64,000 nucleotides of DNA from Ophiocordyceps camponoti-saundersi (nom. inval.) (taxonomy: Eukaryota; Ascomycota; Sordariomycetes; Hypocreales; Ophiocordycipitaceae), in the NCBI GenBank assembly GCA_003339415.1, contig PDHQ01000142.1:1-64000 (forward strand), in the 5' to 3' direction. Position 1 is the first letter of the stretch, and each line of letters begins with the position of its first letter. The notes below the pieces were generated by a model that saw nothing but the letters and a program-made list of their open reading frames with translations, was not told where the DNA came from and searched no databases. The position numbers were made by a program, and so were the translations under genes. Shown here in pieces: positions 1-13,502 of this stretch.

Positions 1-3000
1 AAGAAGCTAAAGTTTTAAAGGTTTAAAACTATAGAAAGGGGAAGAAGCGAATAATATAGAAAAACTTTAGAAAGGGGAAAGAAAAAGAAAACTATACCTT
101 ACCTTTCTAAAGCTTTAAAAAGAAAAGTAAGCTATATTATTTCTTCGAAAAAGAAAATCTTATAAAGAAAATTACTTTTAAAGCTATAAGAAGTAATTAA
201 CTATATAAGTACTTATACCCTATATTATTCTTAGTTTTTACTTTAAGTTTTAAAAGTTTAAAATTATAGAAAGGGGAACGTATAATAAATTAGCTATAAG
301 TACTTATATACTTATCTAATTACTAAGCAAACTACTTAGTAAAATCCGCGATAAATTCTTATATAAGTAGAAAATATTACTTATATTAGTAAGCTACTTA
401 AATAAGGTATAAAATACTAATATTTAAATATTTAAGTATTTTATATATATATTTAATAAAAGTATTTTAATTACCTAAGCGGATTTCCTATTTAGGAAAT
501 CTTATATAATATATATTTAATAATACCTTAATATCTTATAAATACTAGGTACTTATATTTATTAAGCTTTAAAGCGTATAAAAAAGTATTAAGATTTTAA
601 AGTAACTTTTCTTAATACTTAAGAAAAATATATAGCTTTAATAAGCGTAGCTAAGCTTAGCTAAGCCTAGCCGAACTACCCTATACCTAACCGGAGATAC
701 CGGAGATACCGGAGTTACCGAAGATACCGGAGATAAGCGGACTTAATAATAAGCGTAATAATCGGGAAGTTATATAGCGATCGAAAGAGAGATAAGTTTT
801 TACGCTTTTATTCGCTACGGAAAAGCGGGGTAAAAGCGGGGTAAATAAGAAAACGGAATTTTACTCGCTATAAGAAGCGGGGTAAAAGTAAGTCTTAGTT
901 TCTAAAAGCTTCTAGTAGTTTCTATAAAATTAATAAGCGAAGAAAGGAAAAGGACTATATAAGGAGGCTTTCCCTCCCTCTTTTTCCTTTCCTTTTTCTT
1001 CTTCTTTCCTTAAGCTTTTAATTCTAGGTCTCCCTTACCTTAGAATTAGTAATTAATAATAAATATTCTTTTAGCTTACTAATTATCTTTTCTTTTATTA
1101 ATTATTAATTATCCTTTCCTTTATTAATAAGCGTAAGAAGTAATACTTAATACTTATTATTCTTATTAATAGAAAAAGCTTCCTATCGCCTTAAAAGAGT
1201 TTAAAGTAAAAACCCCCCTTCTTACTAACCTTAGTACTAACCTTATATAGTAAGGCTTAGCTAGAATTAAGGGCTCTATTTAGTAGTAAGGTTAGGAGGA
1301 AGGAAATCGGACTTTTTATCTTTTTATTACTTATTTACTTATCTTATTTTAGATAAGAAGATAAGAGATAGAAAGAGGTAAGGTTTATAATAATAGTAAT
1401 AGCGGCGTTATACTCTAAAATAGTAACCCTTTCTTTTAATATTAAAATATTAACTAACCCCCCGGAGCCCGAAAGCTTATAAGGGGGGGTAATATTAAAG
1501 ATAGCGTTAATATACTCCCTAGCTAAAATAAATTAGCTTTCCGTATTCTATATAGCGAGATTAGGGATATAAACTATATAATAAAAGGAGTACTACTATA
1601 TATAAGCTTAAGCTTAGCTAATATTATTAAAGCTTAAGCTACTATAATCGCCGCCTAAAGCGCTTTATTAGCTTTTATTATTATTAGCGGATACTTAGTA
1701 TTAGCGGTAATATATTATACTATATAAGCTAAAACTAGGAGCTAAGGGGCTAGCGTATAAGTTCGGTATAAAGGTATATATTCTATATAAGATATACGGG
1801 GTTTTTACTTCCCTATATACCTTAGCGTTATAGCCTAGTCGCGATACTTATATCTTTACTTAATATAGCGAAAATATAGATACTCCCGAAAAGCCCCCTT
1901 ATTACTATTATTATTTTCCTTATCTTTACTTTTATCGTTATCTTCGTTATCGACGGGGCTAGTAGCGGGGGCGGGAGGAGGAGAAGGAGAGGGAGCAGGA
2001 GCGGGGGTAGTAACGGCTATAGCGGCGGGGATAGGAGTCTTAGCCTAGGATATCTTCTTCCGTAAGATAGGCTATAGAAAATATAATATTAGTAAAAAAG
2101 CTACTAGTTAAGTTAGATAAAAACTTATTATAATAAGAGGAGAAGATAGGGAAAGCTAATAAGAGGCTTAAGGCTAAGAGCTTCTTTATATAATAACTTA
2201 AGAAATACCTAATAACGTTAGTAGCGCGTTTCTCTATAACTTAAATATAGGTTCGATAAGTTCTATATAGTAAGCTACTAGTAAGATTAAGGAAAAAGCT
2301 TACCTAAAGAGACGGAGGAGGAGAAGTAAAAGAAGAAAAAGGAGGAGGAGGGGGCTTAGAATAATAACGATCCTCCGGGGCCGACTAATAGCTATAATAG
2401 CTATCGAACTAAGTATTAAAAGCTAGGAAATCCGCCTCTAAACTAAGGCCCCCGTCGTCGCCCTTAATATCGGCGTTATTTTTATTTTTATCGCCGTTTT
2501 TATTACTATTACCGTTATCGCTTTTAACGTTTTCGTTATCTTTATTAGCGATAGCGGTAGTAGTAAAGTTAATAGCGGCGCTAGCGGTAGCGGCGATATC
2601 TTAAAGATAATTATTATACTCGCTAAGCTAAGATATCCTTACTAGTAGGAAAAACGTTAGTATAATTAAACCCGTAAAATAGGTAGCGGATTTCCTTACT
2701 AATAATAATAATAATAATAGTATTAATAATAATAATAATAATAATAATAAGGCTATAAAAGGAAGAAAGGAAGGAATAAAAAGTTTAACGGGCAAGCGCT
2801 ATAAAAGCTATAGAAAAGTAAGGCGGGCTAGCGGAAAATCTTTTACTTAACTTTACTATATATTATATAATAGATCCTATACTTACGGGAGAGGGAAGGG
2901 ACCTTATATTAAGGTCTAGCCCTTATATTATATTTAGGTTATAAACTTAAATATTAGACTTACAGATTAGCCTTACGATTAAACGATAAGGCTGCCGCTA

Positions 3001-5570
3001 TCCGGCTTAGAGGCTTATAGCGGAAAAATTAAATAAAACGGAACGGGAAGAATAGTTAAATAGGAAGGCAAATAGGCTCTAAAGGAAAGAGCGGTATATA
3101 TAGCTATTTAGCACGCTAAAATGCGGCTTCCTTAGAAGCTCTCTATACGTAATTATTATTATATATAGCTTAGCAAATAAGTATCCCTTTAACTAGTCCC
3201 TTAATAATTACTAATAACGCTAACTTATTTATCTTAAGATTTCTTAGTAAAATTAATTAGTTAACTAGTATTAAATATTACTATAATAATACCTTATATT
3301 TATAAATATAAGGAAGCGTAAAGGTAACTAATTAATACCTAAACTAAAAGCTACGGTTTTATATAAATAAATATTAAGATAATTAAAGTACTTTCCTTTC
3401 CGCGTTAGATTTCGCATATAACTCCTCGTAGCACGCTTCGATCGGTATAATACCGCTTATAATCGCTTTTAGTAAAGATATACGGAACCCCCTCTCGGTA
3501 GCTAGTCCCCCGAATCCCTTAATTACCTTAGGCCCGATTATTATAGCCTATAAACTTATCGCTTACGCGTAGGAAGTATAATAGTAAGCTTAAGCCGCTA
3601 CTAAGAAAGCTCGCTATAAGTAAGAAACGTAAGTAAATAGGAAGCGTCGCCTAGCAAACTTTATAATTAGCGATAAAGTATTCCTTAGCCGTAAAGGCTT
3701 CTTTATAACTATACTTATAATACGCTTAAATATATAATAGTTAGGACCTTTTATAGTTATTAAGGAATAAAGCTATAGCTACGTTTTCGACCTATTAGAT
3801 AGCTACCGGATAACGAACTTATTCTATACTAACCGCTTTCGGAAAGCTATTATAGATTTACTATTAAAGTAGGAGATATCTCCTACTAAGCTAGAAAATA
3901 TTAATAATATACTAAAATAAAAAGTTAAGCAGATTTTTTAGTTTCAGGTTACCGGATAGCGTTATTAGTTAGAATATTAAGTCTGCTAGCGTAATTATAA
4001 TCCGGATAAGATATAGTATTTTATTAGGAATTTTCGTTATATACTTATAATCTTTAAAGAATTCTATAACCGTTTCCTAAGTACTACTAGTTTACTTATT
4101 AACTTTTAGCACTAAGTTAAAGCCGCTGCTATAAATTATAAGTATTAAGATAATAACTAAGATAATATAGCTATTTTTATAAGTACTTAGCTATATAATC
4201 GCCGTTACTAATCTTAATAAGTATATTAAAACCTTCGTTAGGAGGTAATATTACGCGCTAAGCACTTATAAGGATTTCCTTTAAAAATTTTATAATAATT
4301 TCTAAAAATCTTTAGCTATAATTATATAACCTCGGAAACCTTATCGTAAAATCTTTAGGAAAACCTTAATAAGAAATTACCTAGAAATAGAGTTAACTTT
4401 TTACTAGGATTTCCCTATACCCTCTCTTATCTCTACTAGTATATACCTTTATATATTTTACTAAGATCTCGCTTACGAGAGTTTTTCCTCTTTTCTTTCC
4501 TTTCTCCTTAGCTTAGAATCTTTATTTATAATGCTAATATTATTATTTAGTTAACGTATTTCACGGCCGTAATACTTTTCCCGTAGTTAAGGCTCTAATT
4601 CTTTATTTAATCTCGCGATATCTTTAGAGGTAAGTAAGTAAAGGTAGAATTAGTAAGAATTCCTAGCTTTAGGGGGTATCTAATAGCAGATAGACTTACT
4701 TTTTAGCTTTTTTCTTCTTAGTAGCAGTCTTAGGCCCCTAGTAATATAAAGGACCCTTATAATTATAGAAAAAACTACTTTAGAATATAAATTTATTTAA
4801 TCCTTTTTATCGCTTATAAATATAAGTTTACGCAAAGCGTTTTATAAGCGTTTGCTATATATAATAGCCTCTTTAGTAATATAGTAATATTATAAATATC
4901 TTATCGGTCTAAATAACCCTTTTCTAATCCTTAAGAGTTTAGTTTATATAAGTAAGGTATTAGTTAAGCTAGTCCTTTATTATTTTCTTTATTAGGCCCG
5001 GTTTCCTTATTAGCTTTATTTTTCGGAAGCTTACCGATCGAAGGACTCGCTATATAGTTATATATAATATAGGAAATCCGTTATTATAAAAAATTCTCGT
5101 AAGATTTATATAATTTAATTCTCTACTATATCGATTTTGCTATATTATCGTTAAAATATTTTCGCGAATACTATTCTATTTCGTCGGGCGCTTAGATTTA
5201 TCGGTATCTTTAAAAAATTCGTTACGAAAGTTAAAAAGGCGTTTTTTAAGCTTAAAGCCTCGCTAAATCGCTTAAGCGTAGGTTTCCTATATTATATAAG
5301 TCGGAATTCCTATAAAAGAGGTAACCTTAGCTATTAAGAAGCCTTACGCCTTAAAGCTAGCGATTAGGGTATAAGTTAAGATATCCCTATTACGGCCTAT
5401 TACTATAGAAAACGGGCTACCGCTATAAAGGGCGCGGAAAATACTAAAAACGGCAAAAAATACCGAAAAAGGGTAGGAATAATAGACCTTATACCCTTAC
5501 GTATACCCTCCCTCACGAGAGGGGGGGGGGGAAAGGGGGGAAAAGGGGTTACGTATTAGCAAAGTACCCC
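1..5570. repeat. AT-rich RIP-degenerated repeat block
   Basis: Seen: CA and TG dinucleotides are almost absent over most of this stretch while TA is very common; CG still occurs. No open frame of useful length exists and stops crowd all frames. Short motifs recur (for example around 25-90 and 250-280, sharing a TATAGAAAGGGGA core). An (AAT)n tract lies near 2700-2752. Known: repeat-induced point mutation in Pezizomycotina converts CpA to TpA, giving exactly this bias, and it acts on duplicated DNA, so the block is probably an old transposon or nested transposons. No coding remnant could be assigned to a transposon class. The right edge is sharp, at a G/C-run junction near 5520-5575, after which CA/TG return to normal. 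Confidence 0.85.
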
Positions 5571-5580
5571 CCCTGCTAAT

Positions 5581-7760
5581 TTGTATACAGTTTTCCTTTT
5601 TCTCTACAGGGGTCTTTATCTAGCGGCGCGGATTCTTTACGGAGCGGAATCCGTAGTATATACGGATATAAGAGTACTGAATAATAACATCTATTCGTTC
5701 ATATCAGGTCCTTGCAATACATACAACTCTAGGTTATTAGATGATGTGCCGAACTCACCACTATTAATGCCGTCCGATAATATATCACATTCGCACCTAC
5801 CTCCGGATACATATCACTATCCGCCACCGGAGGAATACGAACGAGAGGGGGGTAAAGGAGGAGGGATTACGGAAAAGAAACAATTCCGTAGAGGCGCTAT
5901 CCAGCATGTGCATCATACATATGTATGTATGTAAGTGTGTGAGCGAGAGCGAGGGGGAGAGAGAGAGTGTGTGTGTGTGCGTGTGTGCGTGTGTGCGCGT
6001 CTGGTGTGAGTGAGTGCCGTCTGCCGACCACATACATATATACATAAGCTACGAGCCGTTACCAACCTGAATGCACGATCCGGATTCAGGGGGGGTTTGG
6101 TAAGCTAAGAGGCAGCAGAAGCAAGCAGGCAAAGAAAAAGAAATGAGGAAAACGGCTGGTTCGCGCCAGCGCATCCATTGTTTCTCTCTCCTTGTCCGTC
6201 ACCGTCCGTCCGCCCATCCATCCATCCTATATGTACATATCTTCTTCCACACTTGCCCCTTTTTTTAGTCTCTTCGGTAGGTAGCTGCTAGCAGGCATTG
6301 AGTCGTCGTCGGTAGCTACACGTGTACGTAGCTAGCCGCCAAACCACGCTTTCCTCCAGAAAACAAGACAAAGGAGAAACGGGGGAGGGCGGAGGGGAGC
6401 GCTCGAATGTCTCGGTTATCGACGACACATGGGCTTTAAATAGCATTTTGATGCTGCAAGGGGTAAAGAAGTCGTCATTCTCTCGTCCCGCAAACAGCCA
6501 GAGAGAACAGTGCTCCGCACCTAGTAGTCACGAGATATCTTCATGCTACGTTTACCCTGTACGCAATGCATGAGGACCCTGATCCTACCCTACAGCAAAG
6601 AACCCCTTTTCCCTACCCTGGAGTAGAAGAGCAGACCCTGGTGCGTTTTACAGTATGAGCCCCGCGGCAGCACAGTCCTGGTTTGTGGGGTTTTCTCCCA
6701 ATCCCACCCACGTGCGTACCGTGTGCGTTGCAATTATGTATGTCTTGCTTCAACACCATCAGTCAACACCACCAGTCATCACCACCACCACCTACATTCA
6801 CCTAGGTATTCATGTCTTTCTTCAGCCGCCCTTTTCTTCTTCTTCTTCTTCTTCTTCTTTTTCATTCTACGTCTGTACCCATCTCCAAGATTCTTTCTCT
6901 CTATTCTTCCTTCCTTTCAACCATGCCTTTTCATTCCTTCCCATCTTACATTTCTCCTAGGTAGACCTATCCGTACATGCAATTGCAAAGGTCCAACCCC
7001 CGAACACGGCCCGAGCTCCGGACCGTTGCCCGCGTTGATGATCTGCATGTTAAACCAACGATGATGATTGGCTACCCAACCCTGTTACCGTCGCTTCTCC
7101 CTCTCTGATCCTCTTCTCTAATCCAACATGTCCATTCTCTGTTTCCCCTCTCTCGCGTTTCGTGGCCTTACTGTCGTTTTGCTCCCCCTCTTCTTTCTCA
7201 CGATCCTACTCTCTCCTCTTCCTCTCTCTCTCTCTCTTCCCCCCCCCCCCCTCTCTCTCTCTCTTCTCTCGCCGCTCAGCCCACGCCGACACCAAGTGAG
7301 ACAACTTCAATCGAGAGACACCAAGAGGATTTCGACCCCGAAATTTTACTTTTTTCCTTCTTTGGCCTTTGCCCACCCCCTTTTCCGCGCTCCGCGCCTA
7401 GCTTATTGGACTTCCTTATCCCACCCGTTGTCAAAAATTCCGCGGCCACCAAGAATCCATCCTTTGCTGCGACCCCTTGCTTACTAGGTCCCGTGAGAAA
7501 GTAAAGGGAAAAGAATAGGCAGAGACGGGAGATACTTTAACTGTCCCCATCCATTCCGTCTACTTGCCTGTTTTTGACTCTTCCTGACTGTCTCTTTGGC
7601 GCCGCTTTTTCGCCCGCCGCATATCCTCCCTCTATCTGACTCTCTCCCCTTCTCCCCCCTACCTACCTACATACATCCTACATTATACACATAACATACA
7701 CACATATAACTGACCTGCCCACCTGCCTACACATATAAAACATATACCCCTTTTACCTCC
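5581..7760. other. gene-free stretch upstream of the MFS gene
   Basis: No supported gene. The stretch is low in complexity: a GA/GT-rich run near 5940-6000, a (TTC)n tract near 6836-6862, and long pyrimidine tracts near 7130-7270 and 7600-7660. Such CT-rich tracts are common in fungal promoters and 5' untranslated regions. Short open frames here are low-complexity and without family resemblance. Confidence 0.6.
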
Positions 7761-9532
7761 ATGCCCGACCTCGGCATCGAAAAGACCGATCGGGACGTCG
7801 ACGCCGTCCGACCCGTCGGCTCCGCTTGCTCGAGTGAAGCCGCCGTCGGCCCCGATCAGCCCGGCGTCGACGCAGCATGGCGCTTCCTCAACCATAACCG
7901 AGACGTCGAGGGCGTCGACCAGGTTGACCTCGTCGCCCTCCGTCGAACCATTGACTGGCACATCGTGCCTCTCATGTTCTGCTGTTACACTATGCAGTTC
8001 CTCGACAAGGTCATCCTCAATTATGCCGCCGTCATGGGCATCGCAAAGGACCTTCGCCTGCGCGATAACGAGTTCTCCAACATAGCCACTTTTCTCTTCG
8101 TCGGCCTCCTCTGCTTCGAGGTGCCCAACAGTCCGTCCCCCCCCCCTTCTCTCCCCCCTTTCTCTCACCTGCTACGCGTTCGTCCTACCTGCTAACAATC
8201 AAACAAGTTTACTTCCTTCAAAAGGTCCCCGCCGCGAAATGGCTCGGCCTCAACGTCACCCTATGGGGCATCGCCACCGCCTGCGGAGCAGCCTCCCACA
8301 ATTATCAAACTATGCTCGTCTCTCGCGTCTTCCTCGGCATCTTCGAGGCTACCATCGGTCCGTCCCTCATGCTTATAAGCAGCCAGTGGTACACAAAGTC
8401 CGAGCAGGCACCGCGCTTCTCCTTTTGGTATCTCGGCCTCGGCCTCGGCCAGATCGTGGGCGGTGCCGTCTCCTACGCCTTTCAGCACGTCGGTCCCGGA
8501 GCTGCCCTTGCCGGCTGGCGCGTCATGTTCCTCGTTCTCGGCCTCATCACTGTTCTCTTCGGAATCTCTACCTTGGCCTTCCTGCCCGATACCCCGATGC
8601 AGGCTCGTTGGCTTTCGACGACGGAAAAGGTAGCTCTGCTCAAGCATGTCAGCGTCAATCAGACCGGCATCCAAGATCGTCGCTTTCGTCCCAAAGAGGT
8701 TATCGAGGCCCTCCTCGACCCCCAAGTCTGGCTCCTCGTCCTCGCCGTCACGCTTCTCTCCGTCTCTAGTGGCGTCGTCACTACCTACTCGGCTACTCTT
8801 ATCAAGAACCTCGGTTATGCTCCCAAGCGCGCCGCTCTCATGAATATGCCCTCCGGCATCGTCAGCATCTTCTTCATTCTCCTCGTTGGCTTCGGTATCC
8901 GTAAGCAGTCTCATCGTTGGGCCTGGATCATCGTGTGCATCATTCCCGCGTATGTTCACAACCAAAACCTCTCTCCTCTTTCTTCTTTTGGGTTATTCCA
9001 TGACTGACCCTCAATCTGACGCCAGCATCATTGGTGGTGCCCTCATGTCCTTCCTTGATCCCCGCACCAATCGTTCTGGCGTGCTGGCCGGCATCTACCT
9101 CGTGAACGCTGTCGTCGCCCCTCTGACTGTCTTCTACAGTGTGGGTGTTACCTTCCTGTTCTTTTTCACTCCTGACATCCAAGGTGCTAACGGAGTTCCT
9201 CCGACTCGCAGCTGACTGTCGCCAACTGCGCCGGCGGCACCAAACGTGCCTTTGCCGCCGCCCTCGTCAGCGCCTCCTTCTCTCTCGGCAACATCATCGG
9301 ACCCCAGACTTTCCAGGCCCGCGACGCACCAGGGTTCCGGCCTGCCAAACTCGCCGTCATGGGCACCCAGGCCGGCTGCGCCTTTGTCACCGTTCTTCTC
9401 TTCCTATATTACGTCCAGGCTAACCGTCGGCGCAACGATCGCAGCCGTCAGCAGGAGGAGGCCTTCATGTCCCCAGAAGTCTGGGCCACCATGACGGACA
9501 AGGAAAATAAGCAGTTCCGGTACAGTTACTGA
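7761..9532 (+). CDS. MFS transporter, Dal5/allantoate-permease-like
   Basis: Plasma-membrane major facilitator of the anion:cation symporter group (Dal5/Tna1-like), whose members import organic anions such as allantoate, nicotinate or related vitamins; the substrate cannot be read from sequence. Four exons, 7761-8130, 8208-8949, 9026-9140 and 9212-9532, join in frame to 515 residues. Introns 8131-8207, 8950-9025 and 9141-9211 have GT-AG ends and CTAAC/CTGAC branch points. The N-terminal 45 residues are hydrophilic. The family's LDK-x-x-LNYA signature is seen in TM1 (FLDKVILNYAAVMGI), followed by FEVPNIYFLQK and KWLG in TM2. About 12 hydrophobic segments follow, and the protein ends with a short charged cytoplasmic tail (MTDKENKQFRYSY). 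Only the conceptual splicing restores a full-length family member. It converges with the PEP carboxykinase gene. Confidence 0.9.
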
Positions 9533-10268
9533 GATTCTGTACTTGTATGTGTTGTAGATAGTAGCCCAGCACTTCGCACCTACTACCTGACTGTATGTAG
9601 ATACCTACCTAACTACCTATACATGTGACTTGCTCCAAAAAAGATCTTATACCCTTCCGCACTTGAGTAGGTACCTAGGTTATTCCTACGAAGTGCAGCC
9701 TTTGTGTATGACTTCTGTGGCTTTCGGCTGTCGAGGGCGCGGTAGCTGGACAGGTATTATTCTATCACCATTATCAGTGTTCGCGGAATCTTTTTGACAA
9801 TTTGTGTATTTGTCCTGTCTGTATCATTCATTTCCAGTATAATGATTCTTCAAGACTTAATCTATGTTGATATAATGCGAGGTTTTCTCAAACTTGGCCC
9901 AAGTTTCCAACAACCATCATCTGGTGCTGACCCCGTGGTCCAATTTCCCGTCATAATGATGTCGTCTCCCTCTGTCCTTGTCTCAACTCGCCTCTGCCAC
10001 CTTGACTGCCGATATTCCTGTTCCTCATCATACGAGAGATAAGGAAACAGATGGGGAAGGATAAATTCAGGATATGTTGATCGCGCAACGCCAGGGAAAA
10101 ATAAAATGGGCATCCCATAGGTGATCATGGATCAAAATAGGAAAAAAAAACGCGTTGTCATCAGGGGTAGCCCCCACGAAACGTCATGCAAGTCGTGCGT
10201 TAGGGGTTACCACCCCCACTTTCCAGGAGCAGATCTCTCTGGGGGATGGGTGGAGGAGGTCCGGTCGG
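9533..10268. other. convergent intergenic region
   Basis: The 3' flanks of the MFS gene (+) and the PEP carboxykinase gene (-) meet here. No open frame with family resemblance is present; the sequence is moderately AT-rich with short repeats of CTACCTA near 9585-9620. Nothing else was recognised. Confidence 0.6.
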
Positions 10269-11817
10269 TCAAACTGTGGGACCGGCTTTGACGACATCCT
10301 CGGTTGCCTCGCTCTCATATTTCACAAAGTTTTCGCGGAACAGCTTGCCAAGCTTGACGACTTCATTGTGGAAGCTGTCTGCGCCGGCAGTCCAGGCCTT
10401 GCGTGGGTTGAGAAGCTCGGCCGGCACATTGGGACAAGATGTGGGCACCTGCAGGTTGAAGACATCATACGTCTCGTACTGCACCTTGGCCAGCTCGCCC
10501 GAGTGGATGGCGTCGAGAATGGCACGTGTGTACTTGAGAGGGCAGCGCTTGCCGCCCTGCGCGAAGCCCGCACCAACCCAACCAGTGTTGAGCAGCCAGG
10601 CGTTGGCATTATGTTGCTCAATCCTGTCCGCTAGCATCTTGGCATACCGCATCGGGTGCAGGGCCAGAAATGGCTGAGCGAAGCACGACGAAAACGTCGC
10701 CTGCGGCTCCGTCACGCCGTCCTCCGTGCCTGCCATCTTGGAAGTGTATCCCGAAATGAAATGAAACATGGTTTGTGCCCGGTCGAGCTTGGAGATTGGC
10801 GGCAGCACACCGCGGGCGTCGCACGTCAGGAGGATAATGTTGGACGGCATGCTGGGGGACAGACAGGGGATTTTGGCGTTACTGATGTACTCGATGGGAT
10901 AGGCACTGGGGGAGGGGTCAGCCGAAAGAATCAAGGGAGGCATGGAGTGGCAGAGACGCACCAACGCGTATTCTCCGTCAGCGTGGAGTCGTCATAATCG
11001 ACCTCGCGCGTCTCCGGGTCGAAGACAACATTCTCCAATACGGATCCGTAACGGATGGCATTGAAGATATCTGGCTCCTTCTCGGCAGACAGACCGATAC
11101 ACTTGGCGTAGCAGCCACCCTCGATGTTGAAGACACCGCGATCGCTCCAGCAGTGCTCGTCATCGCCGATGAGGGCCCGGTTGGGGTCGGCAGACAGAGT
11201 TGTCTTGCCGGTGCCGGACAGACCGAAGAAGAGGGTGACGTCGCCATTCTTTCCCTCATTCGCCGACGAATGAAGAGTCAGGACGTTATGCTTGATGGGC
11301 ATCTCATAGAAGAGGACGGTAAAGACGCCTTTCTTCATTTCGCCGGCGTATTCGGTGCCTAGGATGACCATCTCCTTGTCGGCGAAGTTAATTGCCACCG
11401 ACGTGACCGACGTCATGCCCTCTGTGTAGCGGTTGGCGGGAAAGGAGCCGGCATTGTAGATGGTATAGTCGGGATGGAAATGCTCGAGCTCCTCGCGCGG
11501 AGGGCGGATGAGCATGTTACGCATGAAAAGGGCATGATATGCGCGGGCGCAGATGACGCGAACACGAATGCGATACTTTTCGTCCCAACCGGCGTATCCA
11601 TCGACGACGTAGATGCGATTGCGCGTATTAAGATAGTCGACGGCGCGTTCTCGGTTGATTTTCCATACCTGCGCTCCTATTTAGCACATGCAGATCGCCG
11701 GGGAGATGGGGATAAGTCGCGTAACCATGACGCAAGAACTTACATCTGGACTCATGGGCTTATTGACGGGACCCCACCTGAGAAGAAGTCAAAAACCCGT
11801 CAGCTACCTGATAATCG

Positions 11818-11853
<36 letters not shown>

Positions 11854-12331
11854 CCGACGGACCACACGTCTTTTTCAGATGACGGCTCCTGCACGACTCG
11901 CTTGTCCATTGGCGATCGACCAGTCTTCTTGCCCGAGTATGCAGTCAGGGCTCCGCTAGAGGTGATGGCCGTGCCTGTCTCGTAAACGAGAGCGTCTTCG
12001 TACAGGGCGGCGACGGAGGGGTTAGGGATCTGCAGATTATCGAGGGTCAGAGTCGGGGAAAAGTAGTAGGGGGGGGAGGAGGGGTGGCTTACGATGGCAA
12101 CGCGGTCATAGTCGATATGGGCAATCTCATGAAGTTCCTCCTCTGCGAGAGGCATCAGCATGAGACCCGAGGGGCAAAATAATAATCGAGAGAAGTACCA
12201 AGGTCTGTATGGTTGCCATGAGGCCTAAAATCGGTCAGCCGAAAAGACGCAGCAATACCGTACTGGCGTGCTTGGGGGACTCACTGAACACCTCCAGGGT
12301 GCAGGGCGGTCTTGTTGACGGTGTTTGTCAT
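10269..12331 (-). CDS. pck1: phosphoenolpyruvate carboxykinase (ATP)
   Basis: Catalyses oxaloacetate + ATP to phosphoenolpyruvate + CO2 + ADP, the committed cytosolic step of gluconeogenesis (acuF in Aspergillus, acu-6 in Neurospora). Seven exons on the minus strand: 12331-12285, 12224-12199, 12142-12093, 12029-11863, 11777-11744, 11668-10962 and 10905-10269. They join to 555 residues, the usual fungal length. The start reads [16 protein letters not shown], matching the family N terminus. The P-loop [11 protein letters not shown], the metal/substrate region DDEHCW, the RYTEGM segment and the adenine-site region ENTRCAYPIEYI are all present once spliced. Exons 1-5 are small (26-167 nt). Intron 4 (11862-11778) carries a GA/CT microsatellite just inside the donor. 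Carbon-source repression is expected from the family; no regulator site was assigned. Confidence 0.96.
11819..11851. repeat. (GA)n microsatellite in PEPCK intron 4
   Basis: An uninterrupted GA dinucleotide run of about 32 nt. On the gene strand it reads as a CT tract close to the 5' splice site of intron 4, well upstream of the CTGAC branch point and the TTCTTCTCAG acceptor. Length variation here would change intron length only. Confidence 0.9.
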
Positions 12332-13502
12332 CACTTATAAGCCATGGTGTCAGCATAAGGCAAGCAACAACGAGGGCTCTCGAGTAAAGCTCACTGTCGG
12401 ACGAGGGACCACTGCAAGCCAGTATTTGCGACTTAGGACCTTTGATAGAAGGATCGGGGTAGGGAGAAACGACACGACGGATGGGGTCCTTCATGGTTAT
12501 GTATGGCCTCTGCTGGCGGGGGTGTGGGACGTGGTATGCACGACGCAGCTCGCGTACGGTGGAGCGGATGGTCGACGCTGACGAGGATATACCGGAACGA
12601 TGCGCGATGGCTGTCAGCCGCGTCGAGGGGGGTGGGCGCAGCGCCAGCGAAGTGGGGAACGGCGGAATGCACAAGTCGTGAAGGGCCGGAAAGGCTCGTG
12701 AGGCTAGCAGTAGCAGCAGTGCTGACGAAGGGGAGGCGGTGGTGGAGGAGCAGGAGGAAGAAGAGGAGGATGAGACGATGGCCATCGGCCGACAGCGAGT
12801 GGCATCGCCTTTCTTTTTGATTCGCGTCGATTTCAGGGGAAGGGGATGAAGAAGCAGACGGAGAAGACGACGAAGCTTCGATGGTCGTTTCGAGGCCCAC
12901 TACTCTCCCTCGTCTGGAGGCCGAGGGCGTCTCTCGAGGAGGAGTCTACTGCAGGGCCAGGGCCGGGCAAAACGTTGTTGGAGCCACAGTGCGCGCTAGT
13001 CTCGGGCAGCGATACGGGCGTAGCGGCTGCGTCCGCACACCGCACAGTCCCAGTCACAGTGCCGGGACGGAATAGCGCGACCCTTCGCCGGGCAATACTG
13101 CGCTGTTCCGACTTCCTCCGACTTGTCAGTCTTCTCCCTGCAGTGCATGTGACGGTCATTGCCCCCTCACGTGCCGCTTAGGCTCGACTGCCGGAAGAGG
13201 TTCCCACTCCCATCCCCCCGCTCGCCCCCTTTCCGGGGTTCGTCTGGGGGCGGGGCGAGCTAAGCCGAGCCTCTGGGTAGCAGGCATCCGATTCTTTTTC
13301 GTCCCCGACTCTTTTTCGCTTCTTCACGATGCGGCCGAAAAGTCCGATAGACTCACCCATCCAATTTCATTCTTCTTTCTCATCAATGGAAGAGAATTGG
13401 GGGCTGTGCAAATGCATGCGAGAACAGGTCCTAGCTTTTCATTTCCGAGTCTCCGTCCCTCCCCTTTCCCACGCGTTTCAAGACATATCGTCATCCTTCT
13501 CC
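12332..13502. other. 5' region of PEPCK / 3' region of SUP35
   Basis: About 1.2 kb between two minus-strand genes, expected to hold the PEPCK promoter and leader. GC-rich with many overlapping short frames on both strands, none with recognisable protein features. No specific regulator site is claimed. Confidence 0.55.

Noticed and set aside
1..5570. Naming the decayed element as a particular retrotransposon or DNA transposon
   Set aside because: Mutation is too heavy to read any protein motif; no terminal repeat could be matched with confidence.
5581..7487. Several open frames of 80-120 codons between the RIP block and the MFS gene
   Set aside because: Low-complexity (Ser/Leu/Pro from CT tracts), no family features, mutually overlapping.
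7683..8965. Long antisense frames over the MFS gene, and similar shadows over HAT1, LMBR1-family and Cys-repeat genes
   Set aside because: They mirror codon bias of real genes on the other strand and lack any recognisable domain.
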